From Leptolyngbya sp. SIOISBB (lineage in GTDB: Bacteria > Cyanobacteriota > Cyanobacteriia > Phormidesmidales > Phormidesmidaceae), in the NCBI GenBank assembly GCA_010671905.1, contig JAAHII010000002.1, forward strand, positions 399,483-463,482: a stretch of DNA of 64,000 bases, read 5' to 3'. Under the pieces are notes generated by a model. The model had not been told where the DNA came from, searched no databases, and saw only the letters and a list, made by a program, of their open reading frames with translations. Below are positions 1-8,340 of the stretch, in pieces; position 1 is the first letter of the stretch; the number at the start of each line of letters is the position of its first letter. Both the position numbers and the translations under genes were made by a program.

Positions 1-20
1 ACGTATGTAGGGGCCAGCAG

Positions 21-87
21 CCTATCAATTTGGCGTATGGAATTGCCTATCAGTTTGGCGTATGAGCGGTCTATCAGTTTAGCGTAT
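21..87. repeat. Three direct 18-bp repeats
   Basis: Three copies of CCTATCARTTTGGCGTAT (last copy TCTATCAGTTTAGCGTAT) start at 21, 46 and 70, about 24-25 bp apart. Evenly spaced short direct repeats of this kind are typical of transposase-binding sites at ends of IS21- or Tn7-type elements. A similar TTTAGCGT core occurs twice near 52.79-52.82 kb beside the IS21-type element. I infer an element end at the left edge; the element itself is not identifiable here. Confidence 0.5.
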
Positions 88-666
88 TAAGAATTTTAAG
101 CGGTTGAATCCCTTATGTTCCAGTGCTAACCTCTGCATGTCGAAACAGATGCACTAACGCCAATGCTCCAAAAGCTGTCCTGTTGAAAATAGCATCTTGG
201 GAAATTTCTCAGCCAGTAATCAAGCACAAAATAGCCGTTTGGATAATATTTTCACTTAGGCTATTTTGCGGTAAGATCCCCAAGAGGGATAGCCTGGGTC
301 GGCCCCTAATTTATCTGCCTTGGGCAATAACCGGTTTAGTGCTCCCCGACACTCGCTAGATACTTAATAAGGAGAAAGCTGACACTAAAAAACCTCTAGT
401 GCGCTAACACTAGAGGTTTTCAGAAAACTAAACGGAGTGAAGAACAGTCTGACCTCTTTGCCTGGAGCAATGACTGCCTTTCACAAAGACCTCAGAGAGC
501 AAGCAACTTGCGATGCACTCACAGAGGGCTGTGTTTATAATAGCAGCCCAAAGTTTGTTGTACAAGCTTTTTTTTGTTGCTGGCTCCCTAATGCCGTCAC
601 AGAGTCCGTATGACTCACTTTAGGGAAACAGATGAACGATATAGAACCAGGGCCGGGAGGTGTGGC
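88..666. other. Intergenic stretch without a convincing gene
   Basis: No open frame here resembles a protein. It holds an inverted repeat CAAAATAGCC (227-236) / GGCTATTTTG (259-268) with an AT-rich 22-nt loop, and the strong hairpin at 389-420 listed separately. A TATAAT hexamer at 536-541 could be a -10 box for the primase-like gene, but no good -35 is spaced correctly. Confidence 0.4.
389..420. terminator. Perfect 13-bp hairpin, probable terminator
   Basis: AAAACCTCTAGTG (389-401) and CACTAGAGGTTTT (408-420) are perfectly complementary around a 6-nt loop. The A-run before and T-run within the stem allow bidirectional rho-independent termination. It lies upstream of the primase-like gene and may insulate it from what lies to the left. 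Confidence 0.55.
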
Positions 667-2340
667 ATGGTAGCCAACTTCCACCCACCGAAGCCCATTC
701 CCACTGCCCCCCTCGGTCAACGTCTGCATGAACTCTTTGGCCGTAACCTCTGGGACTTCATCGAGGCCCCAGCGCTAGCTCCCGGCCAGAAACCCCAGTG
801 GCGCACCATCACCGACTATCCCCTGCGCCCGCGCCTCCTGTGGCAGCGCTGGAAAGACCTGACGACGTTGATTGGTGTCCGCTTTGATGGTCTCACCACC
901 TACGCGCTAATCGACCTTGATGTTGAGAGCCCCTACTGCAACGCCGAAGCGCTCGCCCAGCTCCGCGCCGCTCTGGAAACCATCGGCATCACCAGCACCA
1001 TTCCGATAGTCTCTAGCCACAGCCAAGGCTTACACCTTTACCTGCCGCTGCCCGAACTGGTCAAAACGTTCGACTTGGCCGTTGCCCTCGAAACCTGCCT
1101 GAAAGCCCAAGGTTTCACCTTGGCCAACGGCACCCTAGAAATCTTCCCGAATCCCAAACCCTACGGCGTCGAGAAAATCATCCACTACAACGGCCACCGG
1201 CTGCCCCTGCAACCCGGCACCGGCTCCTACCTACTAGACGATGACCTAAACCCCATTGGCGATCGCTTAGAACAATTTTTCTCCCAGTGGGACGATGCGG
1301 CGAGCCATCAGGACATGGATGAGCTGCGCCTCGCGCTCAAAGTCGGACGGGAAAATCGTCGCAAGAAGCCGAAGCGAGCTCACTCCCCCAGCAGCACCAC
1401 CGCACTCTGGCGCCAAGATTTAGACGCCGAAATCGAGGAAGGCTGGAGCGGCCATGGCCAGACCAACCACCTGCTCAAAACCGTGGCCTGCTATGGTCGT
1501 GTCTTTCTGGGGTTGTCCGGCGATGAGCTGTTCACCCACACCCTGGAGACGGTCCCGCAGCTCCCCGGTTACCGACAATACTGCCGCCACCAGCATGAAA
1601 TCGAGCGCAAGGTGAAAGCCTGGTGCAAAGCTGTCGAGAGTCGATACGTCCCTCTTACCTCGCAGCAGGCGAAACCCGATGCCAACCAGCAGCGAGCCGA
1701 GGACGCACAAGAGCGCATCGTAAAAGCGATCGCGACCCTCAAAGACCTCGGTGAGCTGCCGAGCAAAATCCGCGACCTGGCCCAACAACTTACCCAAGCG
1801 GCCCGCTGCGGCCTGAAAACTCTCTACAAGCATTTAGAGTTGTGGCACCCTAGCTACACTCAAGCCGCGACCGAAAGGTGTGAAACAGTCGAACCGGAGG
1901 GCAGTTCAGCCGGTCTTGACTCCCCTAGTTCGCCTCAAACAGCGCATTCTCGATCTTCTTCTGATCCGCCAAACCCTGATTCTGCAAGAGTGTTTCACAC
2001 CCAGGAGAGATCTATGAAGTGTAGAGAAACTATGGAGCCTTCTTCTTTCAAACAAATTCCTCCAAAGAGGGGGGTGCGGGGGGAGAATCGTCGTTCTCCA
2101 CAGCCCCAGACCCAGCCACAGTCAACGCTTCGCATTGCAGGGAACACAGCGACCGTCATTAACCAAGAGGTATGGGCTGCCATCCAGGGCCAGGTTCATA
2201 TCTTGGGGTGGTCACTCAAGGAAGTGAGAAGCTTCTTACGATCCCATTTTGCTGGGCGAGACCGCATCTGGCAGCTTTCAGAAGCTGAACTGGAAACTTA
2301 TCTGTACTACCTGCGAGTAGAGAACTTGAAGCATGTTTGA
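667..2340 (+). CDS. AEP-like primase/replication protein
   Basis: About 557 residues. I chose the ATG at 667 because GGGAGG lies 6 nt upstream; the frame is open from 610. The N-terminal third shows the order of motifs seen in archaeo-eukaryotic primases: ALIDLD near residue 83 (hhDhD), SSHSQGLHLY near residue 117 (sxH) and LEIFPN near 158 (acidic third motif). The middle is helical (GYGRVFLGL, HQHEIE) and the C-terminus ends in a short alpha-helical domain after a Ser/Pro/Arg-rich linker. Proteins of this architecture are common in cyanobacterial plasmids and integrated elements. I infer priming or replication of a mobile replicon; the primase assignment rests on motifs only. A relaxase-unrelated accessory role cannot be excluded. 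Confidence 0.6.
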   Translation: MVANFHPPKPIPTAPLGQRLHELFGRNLWDFIEAPALAPGQKPQWRTITDYPLRPRLLWQRWKDLTTLIGVRFDGLTTYALIDLDVESPYCNAEALAQLRAALETIGITSTIPIVSSHSQGLHLYLPLPELVKTFDLAVALETCLKAQGFTLANGTLEIFPNPKPYGVEKIIHYNGHRLPLQPGTGSYLLDDDLNPIGDRLEQFFSQWDDAASHQDMDELRLALKVGRENRRKKPKRAHSPSSTTALWRQDLDAEIEEGWSGHGQTNHLLKTVACYGRVFLGLSGDELFTHTLETVPQLPGYRQYCRHQHEIERKVKAWCKAVESRYVPLTSQQAKPDANQQRAEDAQERIVKAIATLKDLGELPSKIRDLAQQLTQAARCGLKTLYKHLELWHPSYTQAATERCETVEPEGSSAGLDSPSSPQTAHSRSSSDPPNPDSARVFHTQERSMKCRETMEPSSFKQIPPKRGVRGENRRSPQPQTQPQSTLRIAGNTATVINQEVWAAIQGQVHILGWSLKEVRSFLRSHFAGRDRIWQLSEAELETYLYYLRVENLKHV

Positions 2341-2395
2341 ATCATGGTGCAATAGGCTACTACGGTTGCAGTAGCGATCGCGCTCTTGCTGGAAC

Positions 2396-2620
2396 TCAGC
2401 CATCGACCCGTTGGGCGGGAGCATCATAAGACGTTGAGTCCGTTGTTGTTGGTTGGGAATTCCAGAGACTGGCTATGAGGAGAACAATCAAGATACTGGT
2501 ACCCAAAGTCATTCCCACAGCTAGACCGACCTTGGCACCACTCTTAAAATCATCTGGCTTCTGAGATTGCCGCATGATCTCAAACCCTTCGCGGATTTCT
2601 TTCAATAAAGGGATTTGCAT
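2396..2620 (-). CDS. Small single-pass membrane protein
   Basis: 74 residues. A charged N-terminus (LLKEIREGF, RQSQKPDDFKSGAK) is followed by one hydrophobic helix (VGLAVGMTLGTSILIVLLIA) at about residues 31-50 and a short polar tail. It starts 15 nt after the stop of the recombinase gene on the same strand, so the two are probably cotranscribed. The family is not recognised. Its position next to a recombinase suggests a plasmid or phage accessory role, but this is inference only. Confidence 0.5.
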   Translation of the reverse strand: MQIPLLKEIREGFEIMRQSQKPDDFKSGAKVGLAVGMTLGTSILIVLLIASLWNSQPTTTDSTSYDAPAQRVDG

Positions 2621-2635
2621 CGCGTTATCCTCACG

Positions 2636-4606
2636 TCAATATTTTGCTTCTTGCCAATTAGGTACTCCCATATAGTCCCGAGCGATTGACTGAAGGACTC
2701 GATCTTTGTCCACCCGAGCATTGTGGCGATTACCAATCATGAACCGTTGATGGATTTCATCGATCGTCGCTTCCTGCTCTTGGAGTACCTCCATAATCGC
2801 CGGTTGGTAAGTCGCTCCGACCAAGCTACCGAGAGCCTTAATAACAGCGACTGAAATCCGCAGTCGGGTGTCGTTACTGGCTTGAGCGGTATTCCAGTTG
2901 ATGATGTCTTGAATAATCGACTCAACCTTAGCCTTAGCTCCCCCCTGATCCCGAGATGCTTTCTTGGTCTTAGGAGAAGGAGAAGGAGCAGCAGCAGGGA
3001 CATGGATACTAGGCACGGTCTGTGGCGCTACTGACTGAGCTGGAGCAACCGGAGCTGGTGACACATTACCGTTCACATCCGCATTTGGCTGTGCTCCACC
3101 GAGTAAGGCTTGAATCCCATTGAGTTGAGACTGGGTTTCACTAAGTTGGGCTTTCAATTGAGCATTTTCAGCCTGGAGTTGAGACAGAGCCGTGAGACTA
3201 GACTGTTGCGCCGTAAGCTGATCGCGTTCTGCTTGGAGTTCATCAACTCGGGCTCTCAATTTATCAATCTCGACCGTGAACCAATTGAAAGTTTGAGCAA
3301 CTTCGCCCACGGTCTCGATCTGAGCCTTTTCCCCTGCTACCCGACGTTGCTCACATTCATCGAGCAAGGCATGTAAAAGGTCTGCAGTCGTACCAGTGAC
3401 TCCTTCATGGGCCATGAGTGCAGATAACCGCTCCAGATCATCCGCATAAATGTGAGGTCGCTTAGTGGTCAGTTTTGAAGTGTCTGTCATGATTGGTCCC
3501 TCCTCAATATTTATCAAGTCGCGTATTTCTTCGGGAGCCTCGCTATCGGGCAGCTCCACCGGCTCCGGCTCAGTTACAACCGGCGCTGAAGCTGAAGGCG
3601 ACTTGAACGCTGCAATGACCTCCAGCCCTGGCAGTTGTCCTAACTGGATCCCTAAGCGCCCGTCGCGATTGCCTTGGCCATCACCGATAGAGTAGTCATC
3701 GTAATTAGAGCGGGCCGCGTAGTTCGGTAATTTCTCACTGGCTTCAGTCAGGGTAAAATGCCCCTGAATTTCGGCTTTGTACTGATGCTCTGGAACGTTC
3801 GGCGGACAAAACCAATGGGCGGCAATCGTGGCGTAAACTGCCCGAAAGATATGCGTATAGAGATTGTCTTTATCGCTTCTGGCAGGCACCAGGCTACTGA
3901 AATATTCGTCGCACTTCTGGGCCACTGCAAGGCTATAGCGACGATTCACCGCCTGCTTCAGCTGCCGAGACGCTGCCCCCTGCTGTCTCAGGTCAGCGAT
4001 CGCGAGTCCTGATTGCAGCTTTTCGATTGCGGCAAGCACTGTTGCCGCCGGGGCCAGCGTGGGAATCTCGATGGTGACATCGACATCGTCTGGCTTCTTA
4101 GCCATCTGACTAAAGTTCAAACTCCAAGGCGTTTTAAGCGAAAACTTGGAGAGCAAGATCTCACTGATACGCCGACCAATCAGGACGGCTAAGCCAGCCC
4201 CAACATCTGACCACTCGTCACTGTCAAGCAAGTTCTCAGCGATTTTGACCATATGACTGATGGCATCTGGATGCAGATACTGCGTGTCTCGCTGGGCCAC
4301 GCGCCCCCGTTGTTCATCATTCAGCCTTCTATATTCATCAGTCGTGAGGGTAACCAAGCGAATCGCTGGATGCTCAGCATCCAGAATCTTTAACGCCTGC
4401 ACAACATTAGAACGGTAATTCTTCTGTCTTTTGGGTGTATCCAGCATCCGAGAGGCCAGTTCGGATTCAAACTCATCAGCAAATTCTTGAACCGTAATCT
4501 GTCCTTTCTCTAATCGAGAGAGAAAGGTATAGATGAACTGCTGCAACCACTGGGTTGAGCCTTTACTGGCAGCTACATCCAGCCAATCTGAGGTTTGATC
4601 AGACAT
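2636..4606 (-). CDS. Telomere resolvase (protelomerase)-like tyrosine recombinase
   Basis: 656 residues from the ATG at 4606; GTGAGG precedes it by 6 nt, so the upstream in-frame GTG at 4618 is less likely. The N-terminal ~330 residues look like a tyrosine recombinase of the ResT/TelK type: GRRISEIL (R145/R146), lysines near 154-171, THIFRAVYA (H252, R255), GH at 282-283, and candidate tyrosine nucleophiles at 296, 302 and 305. Such enzymes cut and reseal palindromic DNA into hairpin telomeres of linear plasmids and phages. A 'LERLSALMAHEG' helix, a coiled coil (about 430-510) and a conserved C-terminal domain (INWNTAQ, DEIHQRFM, ARDYMGV) follow. The C-terminal half recurs as a broken copy at 56.7-57.5 kb. 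An ordinary tyrosine integrase is the main alternative; no telomere palindrome was found nearby. Confidence 0.65.
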   Translation of the reverse strand: MSDQTSDWLDVAASKGSTQWLQQFIYTFLSRLEKGQITVQEFADEFESELASRMLDTPKRQKNYRSNVVQALKILDAEHPAIRLVTLTTDEYRRLNDEQRGRVAQRDTQYLHPDAISHMVKIAENLLDSDEWSDVGAGLAVLIGRRISEILLSKFSLKTPWSLNFSQMAKKPDDVDVTIEIPTLAPAATVLAAIEKLQSGLAIADLRQQGAASRQLKQAVNRRYSLAVAQKCDEYFSSLVPARSDKDNLYTHIFRAVYATIAAHWFCPPNVPEHQYKAEIQGHFTLTEASEKLPNYAARSNYDDYSIGDGQGNRDGRLGIQLGQLPGLEVIAAFKSPSASAPVVTEPEPVELPDSEAPEEIRDLINIEEGPIMTDTSKLTTKRPHIYADDLERLSALMAHEGVTGTTADLLHALLDECEQRRVAGEKAQIETVGEVAQTFNWFTVEIDKLRARVDELQAERDQLTAQQSSLTALSQLQAENAQLKAQLSETQSQLNGIQALLGGAQPNADVNGNVSPAPVAPAQSVAPQTVPSIHVPAAAPSPSPKTKKASRDQGGAKAKVESIIQDIINWNTAQASNDTRLRISVAVIKALGSLVGATYQPAIMEVLQEQEATIDEIHQRFMIGNRHNARVDKDRVLQSIARDYMGVPNWQEAKY

Positions 4607-4846
4607 AGGGAACCTCACTTTGATATCACTATTATATCCTATCCTATCTATCTGAAACTATATCTGCGGAATAGTATGGATGTTGTAACCGTATTGGAAG
4701 ACTTCTCGCTAAACATCCGGGGCAATTGACATCACGACTCTCCAGGGCTTCAAGGACTGATATCTTGTAATGAGTAGGGCAATTTCCCGATTAGTGCTGG
4801 AGTAAATAATCTCAAACTAAAGCACTGCCAATGAAGGTAGTAACAG

Positions 4847-5092
4847 ATGGATGAGCAAGTATTTGTATGGGTTGCTGGAGGGCTGATATTAGCTGGTTGT
4901 GCTGGTGCTCCAATAGGAGCGGAGGAAGCCGAGATTGGCTGCTCGACGAGCGTGGCAAATGGCGTGGAGATTTGAGTACCTTGTGATGTTCCGATTTGTG
5001 GTGAGCAGGATTGCCAGCCACTCACTGAAGAGCAACTTCGGGAGTTCAAGGAAGAGCAACCGCGAGAGGAATACGAGGAAGGTGGGGCATAA
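4847..5092 (+). pseudogene. Small lipoprotein-like gene with in-frame TGA
   Basis: An 81-codon frame starts MDEQVFVWVAGG and carries a lipobox-like LAGC (LILAGCAGA) after a hydrophobic stretch. It is interrupted by TGA at 4973-4975 and then continues in the same frame (VPCDVPICGEQDC, then an acidic tail EEQPREEYEEGGA) to TAA at 5090-5092. The acidic, cysteine-containing continuation looks coding. The n-region is negatively charged, which is unusual for a signal peptide. It lies in the divergent gap between the recombinase and the DUF1016 gene. I read it as a nonsense-inactivated small gene. Recoding of TGA is possible but unsupported. Confidence 0.4.
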
Positions 5093-5153
5093 CCACTAAA
5101 TGATTTGGCAGTGGCTCACTAAAGCTTTCCGGGAGCGAGGGAGAAGATTGTAG

Positions 5154-6191
5154 ATGGCAAAGACAAATTTGCTTCCAGAAGACGGCTATCGAGAGTTGCT
5201 GGAGGGGTTGAAGCAGCAGATCCGAACGGCTCAAGTGAAAGCTGCGCTGTCCGTTAACCGCGAACTCATCCTCTTGTACTGGCATATTGGGCGAGAAATA
5301 TTGTCTCGTCAGCAGACCGAAGGTTGGGGCTCAAAGGTGATAACTCGCCTGGCACAGGATTTGAAGTGCGAATTTCCAGATGCGAAAGGGTTTTCAGCTC
5401 GTAACCTTAAGTATATGAGGGCTCTAGCCGATGCGTATTCAGACGAGCAAATTGTGCTACGGGTCATAGCACAAATTCCTTGGGGGCATAATCAAACTCT
5501 TCTCAACAAGCTTGATTCTCAAGAGCAGCGTCTCTGGTATGCGACTGAAACAATTAAAAATGGCTGGAGCCGTCCTATCCTGACAGCCCAAATCGAAACC
5601 GACCTGTACCAGCATGAACACGGTGCAGTTACGAATTTTGAGCACACTCTACCGCCGACTCAATCAGAACTGGCTCGGGGTGTGCTGAAAGATCCCTATA
5701 ATTTTGAATTCTTAACCATTGCCAAAGATGCTGAAACCTTAGACCTAAAACGAGCGCTAGTGGATCATCTGCGCGATTTTTTATTGGAACTAGGATTCGG
5801 ATTTTCCTTTGTAGGCCAGAACTACCACATCAGCGTAGATGACCAAGACTTCTATCTGGATATGCTCTTTTACCATTTCAGATTGCGATGTTTTGTCGTG
5901 GTCCAACTAGAACTCGGTGAGTTTCAGCCAGAGCACTCTGGCCGCATGAACTTTTATCTGTCAGCCGTTGATGATCAGGAACGGGGGGAATCTGACCAAC
6001 CGACGATCGGGATTATCCTATGTAAGTCAAAGGGCAAAACCATCGTTGATTATTCTCTACGCCATCTTCAAAATCCGATCGCGGTGACCACCCATAAGCT
6101 TCCGAGTGCTGAGCAACTGCAATCAGAACTGGACAATGCGATTCAGATGATTAAAGGGACTGACAATATCGGCGAGGTCACCGAATGCTGA
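5154..6191 (+). CDS. DUF1016/YhcG-family PD-(D/E)XK protein, copy 1
   Basis: 345 residues, full length for the family, with GGGAGAAG upstream of the ATG. The N-terminal DUF1016_N part (YRELLEGLKQQIR, LYWHIGREI, GWGSKVI, FSARNLKYMR, IPWGHN) is followed by the nuclease-fold part (FYLDMLFYH, CFVVVQLELGEF, GRMNFYLS, PTIGIILCK). Family members are usually linked to restriction-modification or plasmid accessory loci. In relatives I know, the core reads E-L-K; here it reads Q-L-E, so the catalytic E-x-K appears lost. Copy 2 at 57537-58568 carries the same change. It is transcribed divergently from the recombinase. Confidence 0.85.
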   Translation: MAKTNLLPEDGYRELLEGLKQQIRTAQVKAALSVNRELILLYWHIGREILSRQQTEGWGSKVITRLAQDLKCEFPDAKGFSARNLKYMRALADAYSDEQIVLRVIAQIPWGHNQTLLNKLDSQEQRLWYATETIKNGWSRPILTAQIETDLYQHEHGAVTNFEHTLPPTQSELARGVLKDPYNFEFLTIAKDAETLDLKRALVDHLRDFLLELGFGFSFVGQNYHISVDDQDFYLDMLFYHFRLRCFVVVQLELGEFQPEHSGRMNFYLSAVDDQERGESDQPTIGIILCKSKGKTIVDYSLRHLQNPIAVTTHKLPSAEQLQSELDNAIQMIKGTDNIGEVTEC

Positions 6192-6196
6192 GCAGT

Positions 6197-6746
6197 TCCT
6201 CCCAGTGAGTGGTGTAACAGGGGGGAACGCCGTTGCGCTCTCGTTTGCCAGGGCTGTTGCAGTCCCTCAGCCGCACAACGCAGCGTCCCCGCCCCAAACT
6301 GTTGGTTCAGAGCATCTCACGCGCATCCGTCGTCTGGCTTTTGCTTGGTCTTGCGAGGGGATAAAGAGATCTTGCTGGCTTTGGTTTGTTGGACTCAGCT
6401 CCGCGAGCCACACTCCAGCTTTTTGGTAGTGGTCGTTGACTCGATAGAGCGGCTCTAAGGCTCGCAGTGCGGCTTTGGTAAGTATGATGGCATCATTGGT
6501 GGCGCTGGGGAAGTCCACAGTTGCGGTATTGCGATAGTACGGAGCATCTGGGCGATGGCGATTGGTTGCGATAAAGACGCTCAGGACTGAGGCGGCGAGA
6601 TTATCTTTGCGCAATTTGTAGGCGGCTTTGGCGGTATGGGTGGCGATCGCTTCTCTCAGTTCTGCCAGCTTAGTCACCGGACGGCCAAAGGAGCGGGAAA
6701 CGCAACAGGTTTGACGCGGTTTTGGTAGGAGCTCCAGGACATTCAT
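6197..6746 (-). pseudogene. umuC: umuC 3' fragment (Y-family polymerase C-terminal part)
   Basis: Residues from KPRQTCCVSRSFGRPV through LREAIATHTAKAAYKLR, YYRNTATVDFP, LEPLYR and LSPTNQSQQDLF match the little-finger/C-terminal region of UmuC, the translesion polymerase subunit of Pol V. Only about 155 of roughly 425 residues are present; the palm and fingers are missing. After DLF the frame shifts: the expected end (LNQQFGAGTLRCAAEGLQ and so on) continues in another frame towards 6197, where it meets the 3' end of the DUF1016 gene. It is therefore truncated and frameshifted, and no umuD is nearby. Confidence 0.8.
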
Positions 6747-6747
6747 T

Positions 6748-7554
6748 CTAAGCGACTGAGAAAGCTTTGATGGGCACCAGGGCTTTCGCCTGCCAGCGGT
6801 CGGCTAAGCTTCTTAAGTGAGTGGTGTAGGGCTGAACAACCGACTGTAGTTTGGCTGTTTCACAGATGCGATATAGTTCCTGCGCCCATTCGCCGTAGTG
6901 AGACTGCCCAATGATGCCGTCTGTGGTCTGAACATAGTCCATCAACACGGCAAGATGCAGTGCAAACGCCTCGTCTCCCCACTGCTGTAGGCACTGCAAG
7001 AAGTATTCATAGTCGCAGAAGATGCGAAAGTCAGGGTTCCATCGGGGTGCATTCTAACGGCGATGGGCAAAGCCATTGCTATCAAAGAGGTCATCTTGCC
7101 GGAGTAGTGAGGATGCGGTGCAGTCTGTCGCTGGAGCGACAAAGGATTGCCCCTGCTTCTGCGGCGTATCCCTGCGCCTGCGCTGCTGCACCATAGTGAA
7201 GTTGATATCAGGCCGCTGCTCGAAGAAGTGCAAAACTTGCCGGGTAAAGTCGGGGGCGATCGCATTGTCGTCATCGAGGTAAGCGACAATTTCCCCGGTC
7301 GCATGTTGGAGCCCCAGATTGCGAGCATGACAGAGGCCAAAGCCCTCTTCAGGATGAGGCATGGGGAGATGCACCACCGCGAAGTGGGAGCGGAGCGGAG
7401 CAATGAGCTGAGCCGTTTCTGGATTGCTACCATCATTGACCACAATCCACTCCAACTCAGAACCCTCGACTGATTGAGCCAGAACGCTGGGCAGAGCTTT
7501 TTGTTGTAGATAGTGCGGTCGATGGTGAGTCGCGGTGATCAATGATAGTTTCAT
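6748..7554 (-). pseudogene. Family 2 glycosyltransferase with in-frame TAG
   Basis: The first 166 codons encode a GT-A fold: MKLSLITATHHRP, VVNDGS, ARNLGLQHATGEIVAYLDDDN (DxD-type metal site in LDDD) and HFFEQRPDINF. TAG at 7054-7056 stops it after NGFAHRR, yet the same frame continues with NAPRWNPDFRIFCDYEYF and a helical C-terminus to 6748. An intact gene would have about 268 codons. The product would transfer a sugar from an activated donor to a cell-surface glycan. It starts a few bases past the umuC fragment; both are relics. Confidence 0.7.
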
Positions 7555-7571
7555 GGCATGGTTACCTCCTA

Positions 7572-7868
7572 GCGATAATCAACTTGCTGAGTCCGTTTGC
7601 GTCGTCTTTGTGGACTGGCGCGACGAGTGCGCGGTTTGGAGGATGCTCTAGCGGGTTCGTTCGCTGCCGCTTCCGATTCCGACTCAATGGGGGTGATGAG
7701 GAAGATGCGAGTGCCATCGGTAGCGCGAAAAAAGACTTGTTGTATGACTGGTAAGCCTTACTGGGAGAGCTGCGCGAATTGGGCCTGGGTGGTGGCGATC
7801 GCGTCTTCAAGGGTATCGAAATCTGTTTCAAGGAAGATGATCGGATTTTGAGCAAAACCGCCGCGCAT
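7572..7868 (-). pseudogene. Small conserved protein, copy 1, nonsense-interrupted
   Basis: From ATG at 7868 the frame reads MRGGFAQNPIIFLETDFDTL, then DAIATTQAQFAQLSQ, then TAA at 7758-7760. It continues in frame with GLPVIQQVFFRATDG, TRIFLITPI and a basic tail (SSKPRTRRASPQRRRKRTQQ) ending VDYR at 7572. A second damaged copy lies at 58591-58866. The basic C-terminus suggests nucleic-acid binding. The family is not recognised. In both places it lies on the DUF1016 side of the recombinase module. Confidence 0.5.
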
Positions 7869-7882
7869 CCTCCGGCGGAGCG

Positions 7883-8340
7883 TCATGCGCTAGTGAGCGG
7901 CGGATGAAGTTTTCGCGGGTCATCCTGGTTCTCGATGTATTTCAACAGCGTTTCGATGTTAGCCCGTCCACCCGTCGTCATTAATCCATCGGCTCGGTTC
8001 CAGAAATAGAGCTTCCAGTAGAAGGGCCGTAGCGCATCGGCAAACTCTTGGCGCATCTTGTGGGCGGAGACTGACTTCAGGTTCTTCACGAAGTCCGACA
8101 ATCTCACCGTGGGGTCAATCCGCCAAATTCAATCAATTTTCCGCCCCACTTAGGCAGCAAGTCCGTAAAGATTGCTTCCAACCGGTCCAGCATCTGAGCA
8201 CTCAAGCATCTGTGGCGATACTGCATGGATAGAACAAGGTGATAGCACAACCGATAAGCGCTATGGTTCTGGGTTTTGAAGGTCGCGAAATCTCGCTGCC
8301 TGTGGTACAACTTCACCATGAGTAGGACAATTGTACGCAC
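7883..8340 (-). pseudogene. tnpA: tnpA of IS605-type element, HUH motif deleted
   Basis: The N-terminal part (HSAYRLCYHLVLSMQYRHR, KLIEFGG) is directly followed, out of frame, by the C-terminal part (DPTVRLSDFVKNLKSVSAHK, FYWKLYFWNRADG, YIENQ). In intact Y1 transposases the segment after IEFGG carries the His-hydrophobic-His metal motif. Here a deletion of roughly 30 nt near 8118-8121 has removed it and shifted the frame. The conserved downstream tyrosine region remains, but strand cleavage should be impossible. The upstream start is uncertain because it overlaps the 5' end of tnpB. Confidence 0.75.

Noticed and set aside
21..87. CRISPR array
   Set aside because: Only three units, 18-bp repeats and spacers of 6-7 bp; no cas genes. 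It fits transposon end repeats better.
123..359. 78-codon frame near the left edge
   Set aside because: No Shine-Dalgarno, no family resemblance, and it runs over an inverted repeat.
1420..1833. Minus-strand 137-codon frame inside the primase-like gene
   Set aside because: No start signal or family features; the sense strand carries a continuous protein with motifs.
4973..4975. TGA recoding (selenocysteine or alternative code)
   Set aside because: Neighbouring genes are also interrupted by TAG and TAA, intact genes end normally at TGA, and no selenocysteine hairpin was seen. Ordinary nonsense mutation is simpler.
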